Shown here in pieces: positions 1 through 11,122 of a stretch of 64,000 bases of DNA. The notes below the pieces were generated by a model, which worked only from the letters and a program-made list of their open reading frames with translations, was not told the DNA's origin and ran no database searches. Position 1 is the stretch's first letter. Every line of letters begins with the position of its first letter. The stretch is from Sutterella sp047777475 (GTDB lineage Bacteria; Pseudomonadota; Gammaproteobacteria; Burkholderiales; Burkholderiaceae_F): NCBI GenBank assembly GCA_047777475.1, contig JBKEET010000003.1, positions 186,001 to 250,000 on the forward strand, given 5' to 3'. A program made the translations under genes and the position numbers.

Positions 1-1113
1 CCCGTCGAAAAAGCCTACGAGCTGCTTCCGCTCGGCCCCGTCGTCTTCATCGACACCGCCGGCGTGGACGACGTCGGCGAGCTCGGCCTCGCGCGCGTGG
101 CGCGCACGAAATCCGTGCTCGAGTGGGTTGACATTGCGCTCATCGTCACGAGCGCCGGCGAATTCGACGGCAACGACCGCGCACTCGTCGAGCATGCCAA
201 GGCGCTCGGCACGCCCTGCGTGCTCGTGCTCAACAAGTGCGACGTCTTCCCCGTGTCCGACGAGGCCCGGCAGCGCTTCGCCGCGCTCGGCGTGCCGCTT
301 GCCGTGACCGACGCGGAGCACCGCAGCGGCATCGAGGAACTCAGGAATGAGATCGTTGAGCTGGCCCGCGACCGCATCCCCGAGGACCGTCTCCTCGCGG
401 GCGACCTGGCGGGCCCCGGCGACACCGTGGTGCTCGTCACGCCGATCGACACGGGCGCGCCCAAGGGCCGCCTCATCCTGCCGCAGGTGCAGGCCATCCG
501 CGAGCTGCTTGACACACACGCCAAGGTCTTCGTCGTGCAGCAGGACCGCGTGGCGGAGTGCCTCGCCGAGCTGAAGCGCCCGCCGAAGCTCGTGATGACC
601 GACTCCCAGGCCATCCTCGAGGTGGCCAGGCAGACGCCCGAGTCGATCCCGCTCACCACCTTCTCGATCCAGATGGCCTACGCCAAGGCCGACGTCGTCG
701 CCATGGCGCGCGGCGCCGCGGCGCTCGCCACGCTCGAGGACGGCGACAAGGTGCTCATCTGCGAGACCTGCAGCCATCATCCGCAGAAGGACGACATCGG
801 CCGCATCAAGATCCCGCGCTGGCTGCGCGAGAAGACGGGCAAGAAGCTCGACATCTCGATGGCCGTCGGCAAGGACTTCCCGACCGACCTGACGCCCTAC
901 AAGGTCCTCATCCAGTGCGGCGGCTGCGTGGTGACGCGCCGCCACATGCTCGCGCGGCTTCGCGCCGCCAACGCCCAGGGCGTCCCCATGACGAACTACG
1001 GCATGACGATTTCCTACCTGCAGGGCGTCCTCGAGCGCGTGCTGCTCTGCCACCCCGAGGCGCTCAAGGCCTACCGCGAGGAACTCGCCAAGGCAAAGGC
1101 CAAAGCCGGCTAG
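1..1113 (+). CDS. hydF: [FeFe]-hydrogenase H-cluster maturation GTPase HydF (5' end missing)
   Basis: HydF is the GTPase scaffold on which the [2Fe] subcluster of [FeFe]-hydrogenase is assembled with HydE and HydG before transfer to the apo-hydrogenase. The frame is open from base 1, so the N-terminus (P-loop) lies outside the window. Visible are the GTPase G3 motif DTAGVDD and G4 motif NKCD. Near the C-terminus are the HydF cluster ligands, CSHH and, about 60 residues later, QCGGC. The gene ends with TAG followed at once by an intrinsic terminator. The ligand pattern separates it from other Era-like GTPases. HydE, HydG and the hydrogenase are expected to the left but cannot be seen. Confidence 0.93.
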   Translation, partial: PVEKAYELLPLGPVVFIDTAGVDDVGELGLARVARTKSVLEWVDIALIVTSAGEFDGNDRALVEHAKALGTPCVLVLNKCDVFPVSDEARQRFAALGVPLAVTDAEHRSGIEELRNEIVELARDRIPEDRLLAGDLAGPGDTVVLVTPIDTGAPKGRLILPQVQAIRELLDTHAKVFVVQQDRVAECLAELKRPPKLVMTDSQAILEVARQTPESIPLTTFSIQMAYAKADVVAMARGAAALATLEDGDKVLICETCSHHPQKDDIGRIKIPRWLREKTGKKLDISMAVGKDFPTDLTPYKVLIQCGGCVVTRRHMLARLRAANAQGVPMTNYGMTISYLQGVLERVLLCHPEALKAYREELAKAKAKAG

Positions 1114-1138
1114 GCGGCCTTCGGCGCTGCTTCTCAAA

Positions 1139-1170
1139 GGCGGCATCCCGCGGGGGATGCCGCCTTTTTT
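1139..1170 (+). terminator. Intrinsic terminator of hydF
   Basis: Perfect 11-bp GC-rich stem (1139-1149 with 1154-1164), 4-base loop and six T residues, starting 25 bases after the hydF stop. Confidence 0.88.
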
Positions 1171-1593
1171 GCGTGATGCGCCGGCGCAACAGCCAAAACC
1201 TTTCGGCCGCAGGCAATGCCGCGGCGGGCAAGGGTTTCCCCGCATTTGCGCAAAACGCAAAGGAGCATTGCGGCAAAGCCCGCCGCGGGATGCAAGGCCG
1301 TCTCTCCGGGGATTCTTTAAATCTGTCGCCGCAAGACAACGCCCTGTTTGCAGGTTTTTCCAATGAAGCGCCGCCTCCGTGGCCGCCCGGCGGCGGCCGC
1401 ACGCTTTGCTTGCCGCGCAATTTTTCATTGCGCATCACGCCCTTTACCCTGCCGAGACATATCCGGACAATGCAAGTATGCGCTGCGAACCGCCGGCCGT
1501 TTCCCTGAGGCCGCGCGCGGCGCGGGCCGTCCCGGCTTACCGCCCAGCCAAAGCCAGCAAGCCTCCTCAAGTCTGATTTCAAAGGAGAAATCC
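1171..1593. other. Long non-coding leader upstream of the porin gene
   Basis: About 420 bases between the hydF terminator and the porin start. Open frames exist on both strands here, but none has recognisable protein content or a convincing ribosome site. The stretch presumably holds the porin promoter and a long 5' leader, as is common for outer-membrane protein mRNAs. I could not identify a confident -35/-10 pair. The porin ribosome site AAAGGAG is at 1581-1587. Confidence 0.5.
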
Positions 1594-2805
1594 ATGTTTG
1601 TTAAAAAAGCACTGAGCTTCGCTGTTCCCCTTGCGTTCGCGCTGGCCGGCACCGCCATGGCGGCAAACGTCACGCTTTACGGCCGCATCGACGAAGGCCT
1701 GCGCTATGTCCATCAGAAGACCACCACCGCCGAAGAGTCGAACTCTGTGGACACCACTTCGCTCGACAGCGGCCTGGCCGGGGCCTCCTACTGGGGCATC
1801 AAGGGCTACGAGGACCTCGCCCCGGGCTGGAAGATCGGCTTCCGCCTCGAAGGCAAGTTCCAAGGCGACGACGGCACGCTCGGCACGGACGACACGCTCT
1901 TCGACCGCGATTCCTACCTCGAAGTCTCCTCGCCCTACGGCATCCTGCAGGCCGGCCGCACGGCCATGCTGATGTCGGGCTCCCACGGCGGCATCTTCGC
2001 GGGCCAGACCAACCCGTTCGGCGTCGTCTACAAGGAAGCCGGCGGCAGCAACGTCTTCCAGAATTCCACGCAGCGCGTGAGCAACATGCTCCACTACGAG
2101 TCCCCGAGCCTCGCCGGCCTGAAGTTCTATGCGCAGTACTCGAACGCCACGGGACAGAGCACCGACTATTCCGAAGGCAACGACGCCGTTCCGAGCAGCA
2201 ACCGCGACCGCTACGGCGCCCTCGGCGCCACGTTCCGGCACGGCGGCCTGAAAGTCGCCCTCGCTACCGATTACTACTGGTTCAACCACAAGGACCACGC
2301 CGATTACGACAACCCGTTCAACGTCGGCCTCGCCGCCAACTATGACTTCGGCAGCTGGAAGCTCTACGGCGGCTACCAGTACGGCAAGCACCTGCGCTCG
2401 AAGATCTTCGGCGAGAGCGTCACCCGGGCGGACGACGGCCACATGGCCATGATCGGCGCCGGGTTCGACCTCTGGGGCGGCACGCTCATGACCTCGGCGG
2501 GCTACGGCCACGTCGGCGATTACTCGCTGACGTCGACCAGCACGAAGAAGAACAGCTCAACCACGAAAACGACCACGAAGTCCCTGGACGCCTGGCAGCT
2601 GGCCGTCGGCTACAAGTACAACCTGAGCAAGCGCACGATGCTCTACGGCGTGGGCGTTTACCGCGACGCCGACCTTGACGCCACCGTGAACTCCGTCAAG
2701 ACGACGACCAAGAAAAAGAAGACGACGACGACCGCAACGGTCTCGGACGCCGGAGAGCATGACAAGACCTGGGTCCTCATGGTCGGCCTGCGCACGACGT
2801 TCTGA
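1594..2805 (+). CDS. Gram-negative porin (outer-membrane trimeric beta-barrel)
   Basis: Encodes a 403-residue general porin that would let small hydrophilic solutes cross the outer membrane. The ATG at 1594 follows AAAGGAG by 6 bases. Residues 1 to about 24 form a Sec signal peptide ending in AMA, followed by the typical mature start NVTLYGRIDEGL. The C-terminus ends in a terminal Phe (GLRTTF), the usual beta-barrel assembly signal. Alternating aromatic strands fit the Burkholderiales porin family (Porin_4 type). Two predicted loops, about residues 318-332 and 366-384, are runs of Thr and Lys made from near-repeat ACG/AAG codons, which is unusual. The gene stands alone between two terminators. 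Confidence 0.93.
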   Translation: MFVKKALSFAVPLAFALAGTAMAANVTLYGRIDEGLRYVHQKTTTAEESNSVDTTSLDSGLAGASYWGIKGYEDLAPGWKIGFRLEGKFQGDDGTLGTDDTLFDRDSYLEVSSPYGILQAGRTAMLMSGSHGGIFAGQTNPFGVVYKEAGGSNVFQNSTQRVSNMLHYESPSLAGLKFYAQYSNATGQSTDYSEGNDAVPSSNRDRYGALGATFRHGGLKVALATDYYWFNHKDHADYDNPFNVGLAANYDFGSWKLYGGYQYGKHLRSKIFGESVTRADDGHMAMIGAGFDLWGGTLMTSAGYGHVGDYSLTSTSTKKNSSTTKTTTKSLDAWQLAVGYKYNLSKRTMLYGVGVYRDADLDATVNSVKTTTKKKKTTTTATVSDAGEHDKTWVLMVGLRTTF

Positions 2806-2835
2806 TGAGACCTGAAATCTGAGCCCCTCAAAGCA

Positions 2836-2876
2836 CGGCGGGGACCGGAGCGCACGCTCCGGTCCCCGCCGTTTTT
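2836..2876 (+). terminator. Intrinsic terminator of the porin gene
   Basis: A 17-bp perfect stem (2836-2852 with 2855-2871) with a tiny loop is followed by TTTTT. It lies 31 bases after the porin stop. Confidence 0.88.
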
Positions 2877-2886
2877 ATCGGAAAAG

Positions 2887-2912
2887 GACGATCCGCGGGG
2901 ATCGTCTTTTTT
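2887..2912 (+). terminator. Second terminator-like hairpin between porin and prfC
   Basis: An 8-bp stem (2887-2894 with 2899-2906), a GCGG loop and six T residues. It immediately precedes the convergent prfC stop, so it may back up porin termination. On the minus strand the run after the stem is only CTTTTC. Confidence 0.65.
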
Positions 2913-2914
2913 CG

Positions 2915-4519
2915 TCAGTTGAACCGCTCGTTCATCTCGCGGGTGGTGTGGAACACCACCTGCGGCCAGTGCTTCATCGTGGTCTCGAGGTTGTAGATCG
3001 AGGTCGCGAGGTACACCAGGTTGCCGTTGACGTCGGTCGAGAGCCGCGCGGCCTGCTCGGAGCAGAAGTCCTCCTTCGTCTGCTTGTCGGGGAAGGAGAG
3101 CCAGCGGGCGTTGGAGACGTCGGTGGGCTCGTAGATGCAGTCGACCTTGTACTCGGTCTGCAGGCGCTGCGCGACGATTTCGAACTGCAGCTGGCCGACG
3201 GCGCCGAGCATGATGTGCCCGAGATCGTCGGTGAAGACCTGAATGGCGCCCTCCTCGCCGAGCTCCTGCAGGCCCTGCTGGAGCTGCTTGCTCTTGAAGG
3301 GGTCCCTGGCGCGCACGGCGCGGAAGAGCTCCGGCGCGAAGCTCGGGATGCCCGTGAAGGCGAGGTTCTCGCCTTCGGTGAGCGTGTCGCCGATGCGCAG
3401 GTGGCCGCTGTTGTAAATGCCGATGATGTCGCCGGCGACGGCGTCGGTCATCACCACGCGGTCCTGGGCCATGAAGGTCATGGCGTTGGGGATCTTCATC
3501 TCCTTGCCCTCGCGCGTCTGCAGCACCTTCATGCCGGGCTTGTAGCGCCCGGAGCAGATGCGGAAGAACGCCATGCGGTCGCGGTGGCGCGGGTCCATGT
3601 TGGCCTGGATCTTGAACACGAAGCCGGTGAAGGGCTTCTCAAGCGGGTCGACCATGCGCGTGCCGCCGTCGCGCGGCTGCGGGGAAGGCGCCCACTGCAC
3701 GAGCGCGTCGAGCACGTCCTGCACGCCGAAGTTGTTCATGCCGGAGCCGAAGAACACGGGGCTCTGCTGGCCCGCGCGGAACTTCTCGAGGCTGAAGGGC
3801 TCCGAGGCGCCCGTGACGAGCTCGATCGAATCGCGCACGTAGGGCATCTCGAGCGGGAAGAGCCGGTCGAGCTCGGGATTGTCGAGCCCCTCGATCGTCT
3901 CCTCCTTATGCGTCAGGTGATCCTCGCCCGGCTTGAAGCGCACCATGTGGTTCTTCAGCAGCGAGAAAACGCCCCTGAAGGTCTTGCCCATGCCGATCGG
4001 CCAGGTGATGGGCACGCACTCGAGCTTGAGCACGTCCTCGATCTCGTTGAGCAGGTCGAGCGGATCGCGCACCTCGCGGTCGAGCTTGTTGATGAACGTG
4101 ATGATCGGCGTGTTGCGCAGGCGGCAGACCTTGAGCAGCTTGATGGTCTGCGCCTCGACGCCCTTGGCGGCGTCGATCACCATCACGGCCGCATCGACGG
4201 CCGTGAGCACGCGGTAGGTGTCTTCCGAGAAGTCCTCGTGGCCCGGGGTGTCGAGCAGGTTGATGACGTGGCCGTTGTAGTGGAACTGCATCACGGAGCT
4301 CGTCACCGAAATGCCGCGCTGCTTCTCGACTTCCATCCAGTCGGAAGTGGCGTGGCGCGAGGCCTTGCGGCCCTTGACGGCGCCGGCCATCTGAATGGCG
4401 CCTCCGAACAGCAGCAGTTTTTCCGTGAGCGTCGTCTTGCCGGCGTCAGGGTGCGAAATGATGGCAAAGGTGCGGCGCTTGGTGACGTCGCCGGCCAATG
4501 CGGGGTTGAGTGTCGTCAT
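2915..4519 (-). CDS. prfC: Peptide chain release factor 3 (RF3)
   Basis: RF3 is the GTPase that removes RF1/RF2 from the ribosome after peptide release and helps quality control after misreading. The protein has 534 residues, the usual length. G motifs are at residues 22-30 (SHPDAGKTT), 90-94 (DTPGH) and 144-147 (NKLD). The remainder matches the EF-G-like domains II and III of RF3, including the QLQFEIVAQRLQTEY segment. The gene is complete and stands alone on the minus strand, downstream of tex but separated from it by a hairpin. Confidence 0.97.
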   Translation of the reverse strand: MTTLNPALAGDVTKRRTFAIISHPDAGKTTLTEKLLLFGGAIQMAGAVKGRKASRHATSDWMEVEKQRGISVTSSVMQFHYNGHVINLLDTPGHEDFSEDTYRVLTAVDAAVMVIDAAKGVEAQTIKLLKVCRLRNTPIITFINKLDREVRDPLDLLNEIEDVLKLECVPITWPIGMGKTFRGVFSLLKNHMVRFKPGEDHLTHKEETIEGLDNPELDRLFPLEMPYVRDSIELVTGASEPFSLEKFRAGQQSPVFFGSGMNNFGVQDVLDALVQWAPSPQPRDGGTRMVDPLEKPFTGFVFKIQANMDPRHRDRMAFFRICSGRYKPGMKVLQTREGKEMKIPNAMTFMAQDRVVMTDAVAGDIIGIYNSGHLRIGDTLTEGENLAFTGIPSFAPELFRAVRARDPFKSKQLQQGLQELGEEGAIQVFTDDLGHIMLGAVGQLQFEIVAQRLQTEYKVDCIYEPTDVSNARWLSFPDKQTKEDFCSEQAARLSTDVNGNLVYLATSIYNLETTMKHWPQVVFHTTREMNERFN

Positions 4520-4554
4520 GACGGAAAAAAAATTCGTCTCTTGTAAGATCGAAA

Positions 4555-4573
4555 GGCCGCGCAGGGCGCGGCC
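4555..4573 (-). other. GC-rich hairpin in the prfC leader
   Basis: GGCCGCG and CGCGGCC form a 7-bp inverted repeat around a 5-base loop, followed on the minus strand by TTTCG. It lies in the tex-prfC gap and may support termination after tex or structure the prfC leader. Confidence 0.4.
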
Positions 4574-4604
4574 GAGAAGGGATCGACTATTCTAACAGAG
4601 TGAG

Positions 4605-4634
4605 AAAGGCGGAATTTTCTGAAATTCCGCCTTT
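4605..4634 (-). terminator. Intrinsic terminator downstream of tex
   Basis: A 13-bp perfect stem (4605-4617 with 4622-4634) and a 4-base loop lie 5 bases past the tex stop. The trailing minus-strand tract is short (TTTCTC), so its strength is uncertain. Confidence 0.7.
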
Positions 4635-4638
4635 TCTG

Positions 4639-6934
<2,296 letters not shown>

Positions 6935-6963
6935 GGGGAAAATTCCGTTGTGAATAAAAGAAG

Positions 6964-6983
6964 GCGCCCGGCATGCCGGGCGC
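6964..6983 (-). terminator. Perfect 20-bp palindrome, probable terminator
   Basis: A 20-base perfect palindrome lies between the AtaL-like gene and tex. On the minus strand it is followed by CTTCTTTTATTC, so it can end the upstream aap/AtaL-like transcript. Confidence 0.55.
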
Positions 6984-7019
6984 AGTCCGCAGAAAGCGGG
7001 GGCGCGCGCGGGGGACGCT

Positions 7020-7497
7020 TCAGTCCTTCGCGCCGCTGCGCTCAATCTCCTCGAGAATGCGCGCGATGAGGTATTGGTCCTTCGCCTCGTAGGCTTTCTT
7101 CCGCAGCGAGGCGATCGCCGGGTTCTCGCCCTTGTCGCCCTTCTTTTCCTCTTCCTCGTAAAGGAAGCGGACGAAAAGGCTCCCGGGCTCGGGTTCCTCG
7201 ATTTTCATGAGGAGCGAAGAGGCGGGCCACGTCTTGCCGGCCTCGACGAGCGTGAGCACCGAATCGGGCTCGCGCAGCAGCACGCAGTCGCGGAAGGAGA
7301 AGCTCCCGAAGTCGATCTCGCGGCGCAGCATCACGCCGCCGTCGATACTCTCCTCCGAGAGCACGCGCGCGCCGTCCATATGCTCGTTGAAGCGCTCCGG
7401 ATGGCGGACCGAAGCTTCCAGCCCCGCGGAAAAGCGCGCGGCGCGAGATGCCCTCGTCGCCGATGCGGATGATGTGCTCGTGAACCTTGTGGGTCAT
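7020..7497 (-). CDS. AtaL-like SRPBCC family protein (DUF1857, frame broken)
   Basis: This is a small alpha/beta helix-grip (SRPBCC-type) protein of unknown ligand. The start at 7497 has a good AGGAGA site. The segments LRREIDFGSFSFRD and MKIEEPEPGSLFVRF are typical of the AtaL-like/DUF1857 family. The frame shifts near plus-strand 7430-7445 in a GC repeat. Restoring it gives ISRAARFSAGLEASVRHPER, which joins the two halves into about 158 residues. It starts 16 bases after aapM and is probably co-transcribed with the amino-acid transporter. The function is not known, and a link to that transporter is only positional. Confidence 0.75.
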
Positions 7498-7513
7498 GGT
7501 GTCTCCTGCGGCG

Positions 7514-8617
7514 TCAGCGCGCGGCGTGCGCGCGGTGCTTGTCGCCGAGCGCGTACCTCTCGAGCCACTGGCTGTAGCGCGAAATGACGAAGCTGAACGT
7601 GAAGTAAACCAGCGCGATGAAGATGTAGCCTTCGACGAAGTACACGCGCCAGGTGGCGTCGCCCAGGGCCAGCCTCAGGCTGCCCGTGAGGTCGTACATC
7701 GACACGACGGTCACGAGCGAGGTGTCCATGAAGCACGAGAGCAGGCTGTTGACGAAAGCCGGGATCACCGCCACGAGCGCCTGCGGCAGGATCACCGCGC
7801 GGTAGCTCTGCGCGGGCGTCAGCCCGAGCGAGGCGGCCGCGTCGAACTGTCCCCTCGGGATCGTCTGCAGGCCGCCCCTGACCGTCTCGGCCATGTAGGC
7901 GGCCTGGAAGAACACGATCGCCACGGCGACGCGCCAGAACGGATCGAAGCGCATGCCGGCCGGCAGGAGGAGCGGGAAGACGAAGGCGGCCACGAAGAGC
8001 ACCGTGATGAGCGGCACGCCGCGCACGAGCTCGATGTAGCCCGCCGAGAGCGCGGAAACGAGCGGCATGCGGCTGCGGCGCCCGATCGCGAGCAGGATGC
8101 CGAGCGGCACCGAGGCGCTCATGCCGATCAGCGTGAGCACCACCGTGAGCGGCAGGCCGCCCCAGGCGTCGGTGCCCACGGGCTTCAGGCCGAAAAGGCC
8201 GCCGAGCATCAGCACGAAGAAGGCGATGATCACCGCGCACCAGAGGATGAGCAGCCGGCGGCTGTTCGGCCGCCGCCACATCGCCGGCACGGCGCTCACG
8301 ACGAGCGCGCCGATCACGAGCAGCGTCGCAACCGCCGGGCGCCACTGCTCGTCGTAGGGATAGCGCCCGAAGATGATCAGGCGCCACTTCTCGGCGACGA
8401 AGCCCCAGCAGGCGCCGGAAGCTTTCTGGCAGGCCGCCGCGTCGGGTGCCCAGACGGCGTTGACGACGCCCCAGTCGACGAGGTTCCAGAGCGCCCAGAC
8501 GAGGAACGCGCCGATCAGCAGCGTCAGCGCCGAGGCGAGCGGCGAGTAAAAGTAGCGGCGGCGGATGCGCGTGAGAAGCCCGCCCGAGAAGCTGCTTTCG
8601 GAAATTCTCTGCTCCAT
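7514..8617 (-). CDS. aapM: General L-amino acid ABC transporter permease AapM
   Basis: Inner-membrane permease of a polar amino-acid ABC importer. It has several hydrophobic helices and the ABC permease EAA-type loop (QFDAAASLGLTPAQSYRAVI), which contacts the ATPase. At about 367 residues, with a long N-terminal part before the transport core, it fits the AapM/YhdY subfamily. I chose ATG 8617 because GAGG lies 6 bases upstream. A GTG at 8629 overlaps the aapQ stop as GTGA and would add four residues. This is the one intact gene of the transporter cluster. Confidence 0.9.
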   Translation of the reverse strand: MEQRISESSFSGGLLTRIRRRYFYSPLASALTLLIGAFLVWALWNLVDWGVVNAVWAPDAAACQKASGACWGFVAEKWRLIIFGRYPYDEQWRPAVATLLVIGALVVSAVPAMWRRPNSRRLLILWCAVIIAFFVLMLGGLFGLKPVGTDAWGGLPLTVVLTLIGMSASVPLGILLAIGRRSRMPLVSALSAGYIELVRGVPLITVLFVAAFVFPLLLPAGMRFDPFWRVAVAIVFFQAAYMAETVRGGLQTIPRGQFDAAASLGLTPAQSYRAVILPQALVAVIPAFVNSLLSCFMDTSLVTVVSMYDLTGSLRLALGDATWRVYFVEGYIFIALVYFTFSFVISRYSQWLERYALGDKHRAHAAR

Positions 8618-8625
8618 GGCGCGCC

Positions 8626-9794
8626 TCACTGCACGGAGCGCATGACGCGCGCGTTGAAGATGTTCATCACGTACGAGATCACCAGGTTGAGGACCAGGTA
8701 GACGGCCATGATGATGCAGATCACCTCAAGGGACTGCGAGGTGACGTTGATGACGGTGTTGCCAACGCTCACGAGGTCGGGATAGCCCACCAGGACCGCC
8801 AGGGACGAGTTCTTGGTGAGGTTCATGTACTGGCTTGCGAGCGGCGGGATCGCGAGCTTCATCGACTGCGGGAACACGACGTAGTTGACGGTCTGGGTCA
8901 TCGTCATGCCGAGCGCGAGGCTGGCGTTCCATTGGTCGGGCGGCACGGCAAGGACGCCGCGCGCACGATCTCGGCGATCGCCGCCGAGGTGAAGAGCGTG
9001 AGCCCGAGCGAGAGCGTCAGGAACTCGGGGCTGATCTGGAAGCCGCCGCGCAGCGCGAAGCGCGTTGCCTGCGGGTGCTCCCAGCCGCCGATGGCGCCGC
9101 AGAGCGCCCAGCCCGCGACGAAGACGGCGGCGAAAATGCACACGGCGACCGTTTTGGCGAGGAGTCCCTCGCGCCTCGACAGGCGCAGGTACAGCCAGCC
9201 GGCGGCGACGCCCGCCGCGAGCCCGGCGAGCACCGCCCAGACTCCCCAGACGGGCACGGCGGCCTGCAGTCCGGCCTTCGAAAGGTAAACCCAGTTGCCG
9301 ATGTGGAGCGCCGCACGCCCGCCCGGCAGCAGCTGCGTGACGACCATGTAGATCGCGAGAAGGAGCACCAGCAGCGGGATGTTGCGGTAGACCTCGACGT
9401 GCGCCGTGCCGAGCAGCCGCAGCAGCGGGTGATGCGAGAGGCGCATCAGGCCGACGATGATGCCGAGCACGGTCGCCGCGACGATCGAAACGGCGGAAAC
9501 GCGGATCGTGTTGAGGATGCCCACCAGGAAGGCTTTCCAGATCGGATCGGTCTGCGAGTAGGCGATCATCGGCTCGCCGACGTTGAAGCCGGCGGCGCTC
9601 GTGAGGAACGCGAAGCCGCTGCGGATGTGCCGGGCCTCGAGATTGGCCGAAACGTTCATGACGGCCGAAGCGATCAGTGCCGCAAGAACCAGCAGCAGCG
9701 CCGCCTGGACGAGGTATTCGCGGCGCTTCCTGGCACGCTCGCGCTCCCGCCAGGCCTCATCGCCCATCATGCTGAAAAGTCGCTTGGAGAGCAT
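8626..9794 (-). CDS. aapQ: General L-amino acid ABC transporter permease AapQ (frame broken)
   Basis: Second permease of the amino-acid importer, pairing with AapM in the membrane. It begins MLSKRLFSMMGDEAWRERER with several helices after it, then the long insert typical of AapQ. The frame is lost near plus-strand 8957-8962. Adding one G gives EIVRGGVLAVPPDQWNASLA, the conserved permease loop, and the frame continues to the stop at 8626. The stop overlaps the region of the aapM start, which suggests translational coupling. One missing base in a GC-rich stretch explains the break. Confidence 0.88.
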
Positions 9795-9818
9795 CTCTCA
9801 AATTGTCTGTCTGTCAAG

Positions 9819-9851
9819 AAAAAGGCCCCAGAGGACTTTCTTCCGGGGCCT
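9819..9851 (-). terminator. Intercistronic hairpin/attenuator between aapJ and aapQ
   Basis: On the minus strand AGGCCCC (9851-9845) pairs with GGGGCCT (9829-9823), followed by a T run. It sits 20 bases past the aapJ stop. Such partial terminators usually let the binding protein be made in excess over the permeases. Confidence 0.7.
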
Positions 9852-9871
9852 AGGGATTATAAATTGCCGGA

Positions 9872-10895
9872 TCAGCGGATCGGCATCGCGTACATCAGGC
9901 CGCCGTCGGTGTAGAGGCGGTTGAGGCCGCGGGGCAGGTTGAGCTTCGTCTTGGGGCCGAAGAACTCGTTCCAGGACTCGCCGTAGTTGCCGACCTGCTT
10001 GACGATGCGGTACGACCAGTCCTTGTCGAGGCCGATGAGCTTGCCCATGTCGTCGCTCTTGCCGAGCAGGCGCTGCACGTTCGGGTCGGTGCTCTCGGCG
10101 CGCATCTTGTCGACGTTGGCCTTCGTCACGCCGAGTTCCTCGGCGCTCACCATCGCGTAGAACGACCAGCGCACGATCTGGAACCACTCGCTGTCGCCGC
10201 GGCGCACCGCCGGGCCGAGGGGCTCCTTGGAGATCGTCTCGGGCAGGATCTCGTATTTCTCAGGATTGGGCGCCACCGAGCGCATGCCCCGCGAGGTCGC
10301 TCATGTCGGTCGTGTAAACCTGGCAGCGGCCGGAGAGGAACGCGGACTGCGTCGCCTCGGTCGTGTCGAACACGACGGTCTTGTAGGTCATCTTGTGCTG
10401 GCGGAAATAGTCGGCGAGCGTCTTCTCGGAGGAGGTGCCCGTCTGCACGCACACCGTGGCGCCGTCAAGCTCCTTGGCGCTCTTGACGCCGAACTCCTTC
10501 GGGACGATGAAGCCCTGGCCGTCGTAATAGTTGACCGCCACGAAAACCGAGCCCTGCGAGGCGTCGCGCGTCATCGTCCAGGTCGTGTTGCGCGAGAGCA
10601 TGTCGATCTCGCCCGACTGCAGGGCCGTGAAGCGCTGCGGGGAGCTGAGCGGGACGTACTTCACCTTGTCGGCGTCGCCGAGGACGGCGGCCGCGACGGC
10701 ACGGCACGTGTTGACGTCGAGGCCGTGCCACTTGCCCTTGCTGTCCGTGAAGGAGAAGCCGGGAGCGGCCGTATTGACGCCGCAGAGGACGGTGCCGCGC
10801 TGCTTGACGGCGTCAAGCGTCGCGCCGGCGAAGGCGCTGCCGGCAAAAGTGCAAGCAGCCACAGCGGCGGCCACAGAAAGAATCTTGGCTTTCAT
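9872..10895 (-). CDS. aapJ: General L-amino acid ABC transporter periplasmic binding protein AapJ (frame broken)
   Basis: Periplasmic receptor delivering amino acids to AapQ/AapM. The start at 10895 (AAGGGA upstream) gives a signal peptide ending in AFA, then the SBP family 3 core GLDVNTCRAVAAAVLGD and FTALQSGEIDMLSRNTTW. The frame breaks at a CCCC run (10287-10290). Removing one base gives DLAGMRSVAPNPEKYEILPE and runs on to the stop at 9872, for about 341 residues, the normal AapJ length. A sequencing overcall is likely. The minus-strand order is aapJ-aapQ-aapM. Confidence 0.9.
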
Positions 10896-11063
10896 GGTGA
10901 ATCCCTTAAAAAACGCTTCGGCGCGAAAAGCTCTTCCGCGCAGAGCTGAATCGGTTGTCAGACGTTTTCGTAGTTTACCTGCGAAAGTCCTGGAACGCGA
11001 AGGAAAATCCGCGATAAAAAGGCATGAGGCAAACGCACTTTTGCATTCCACTTAGTCCGAAAA

Positions 11064-11093
11064 AGCGAAGGCCCCGGAGAGGGGGCCTTCGCT
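11064..11093 (-). terminator. Intrinsic terminator of topB
   Basis: A 12-bp perfect stem (11064-11075 with 11082-11093), with a 6-base loop and a T run on the minus strand, lies 30 bases past the topB stop. Confidence 0.85.
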
Positions 11094-11122
11094 TCGCTTT
11101 CAGGGCATCAGGGGAAGGCGCC

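Noticed and set aside
1064..1582. Minus-strand open frame of 172 codons in the porin leader
   Set aside because: It overlaps the hydF end and terminator, has no ribosome site and is compositionally like GC-rich noise.
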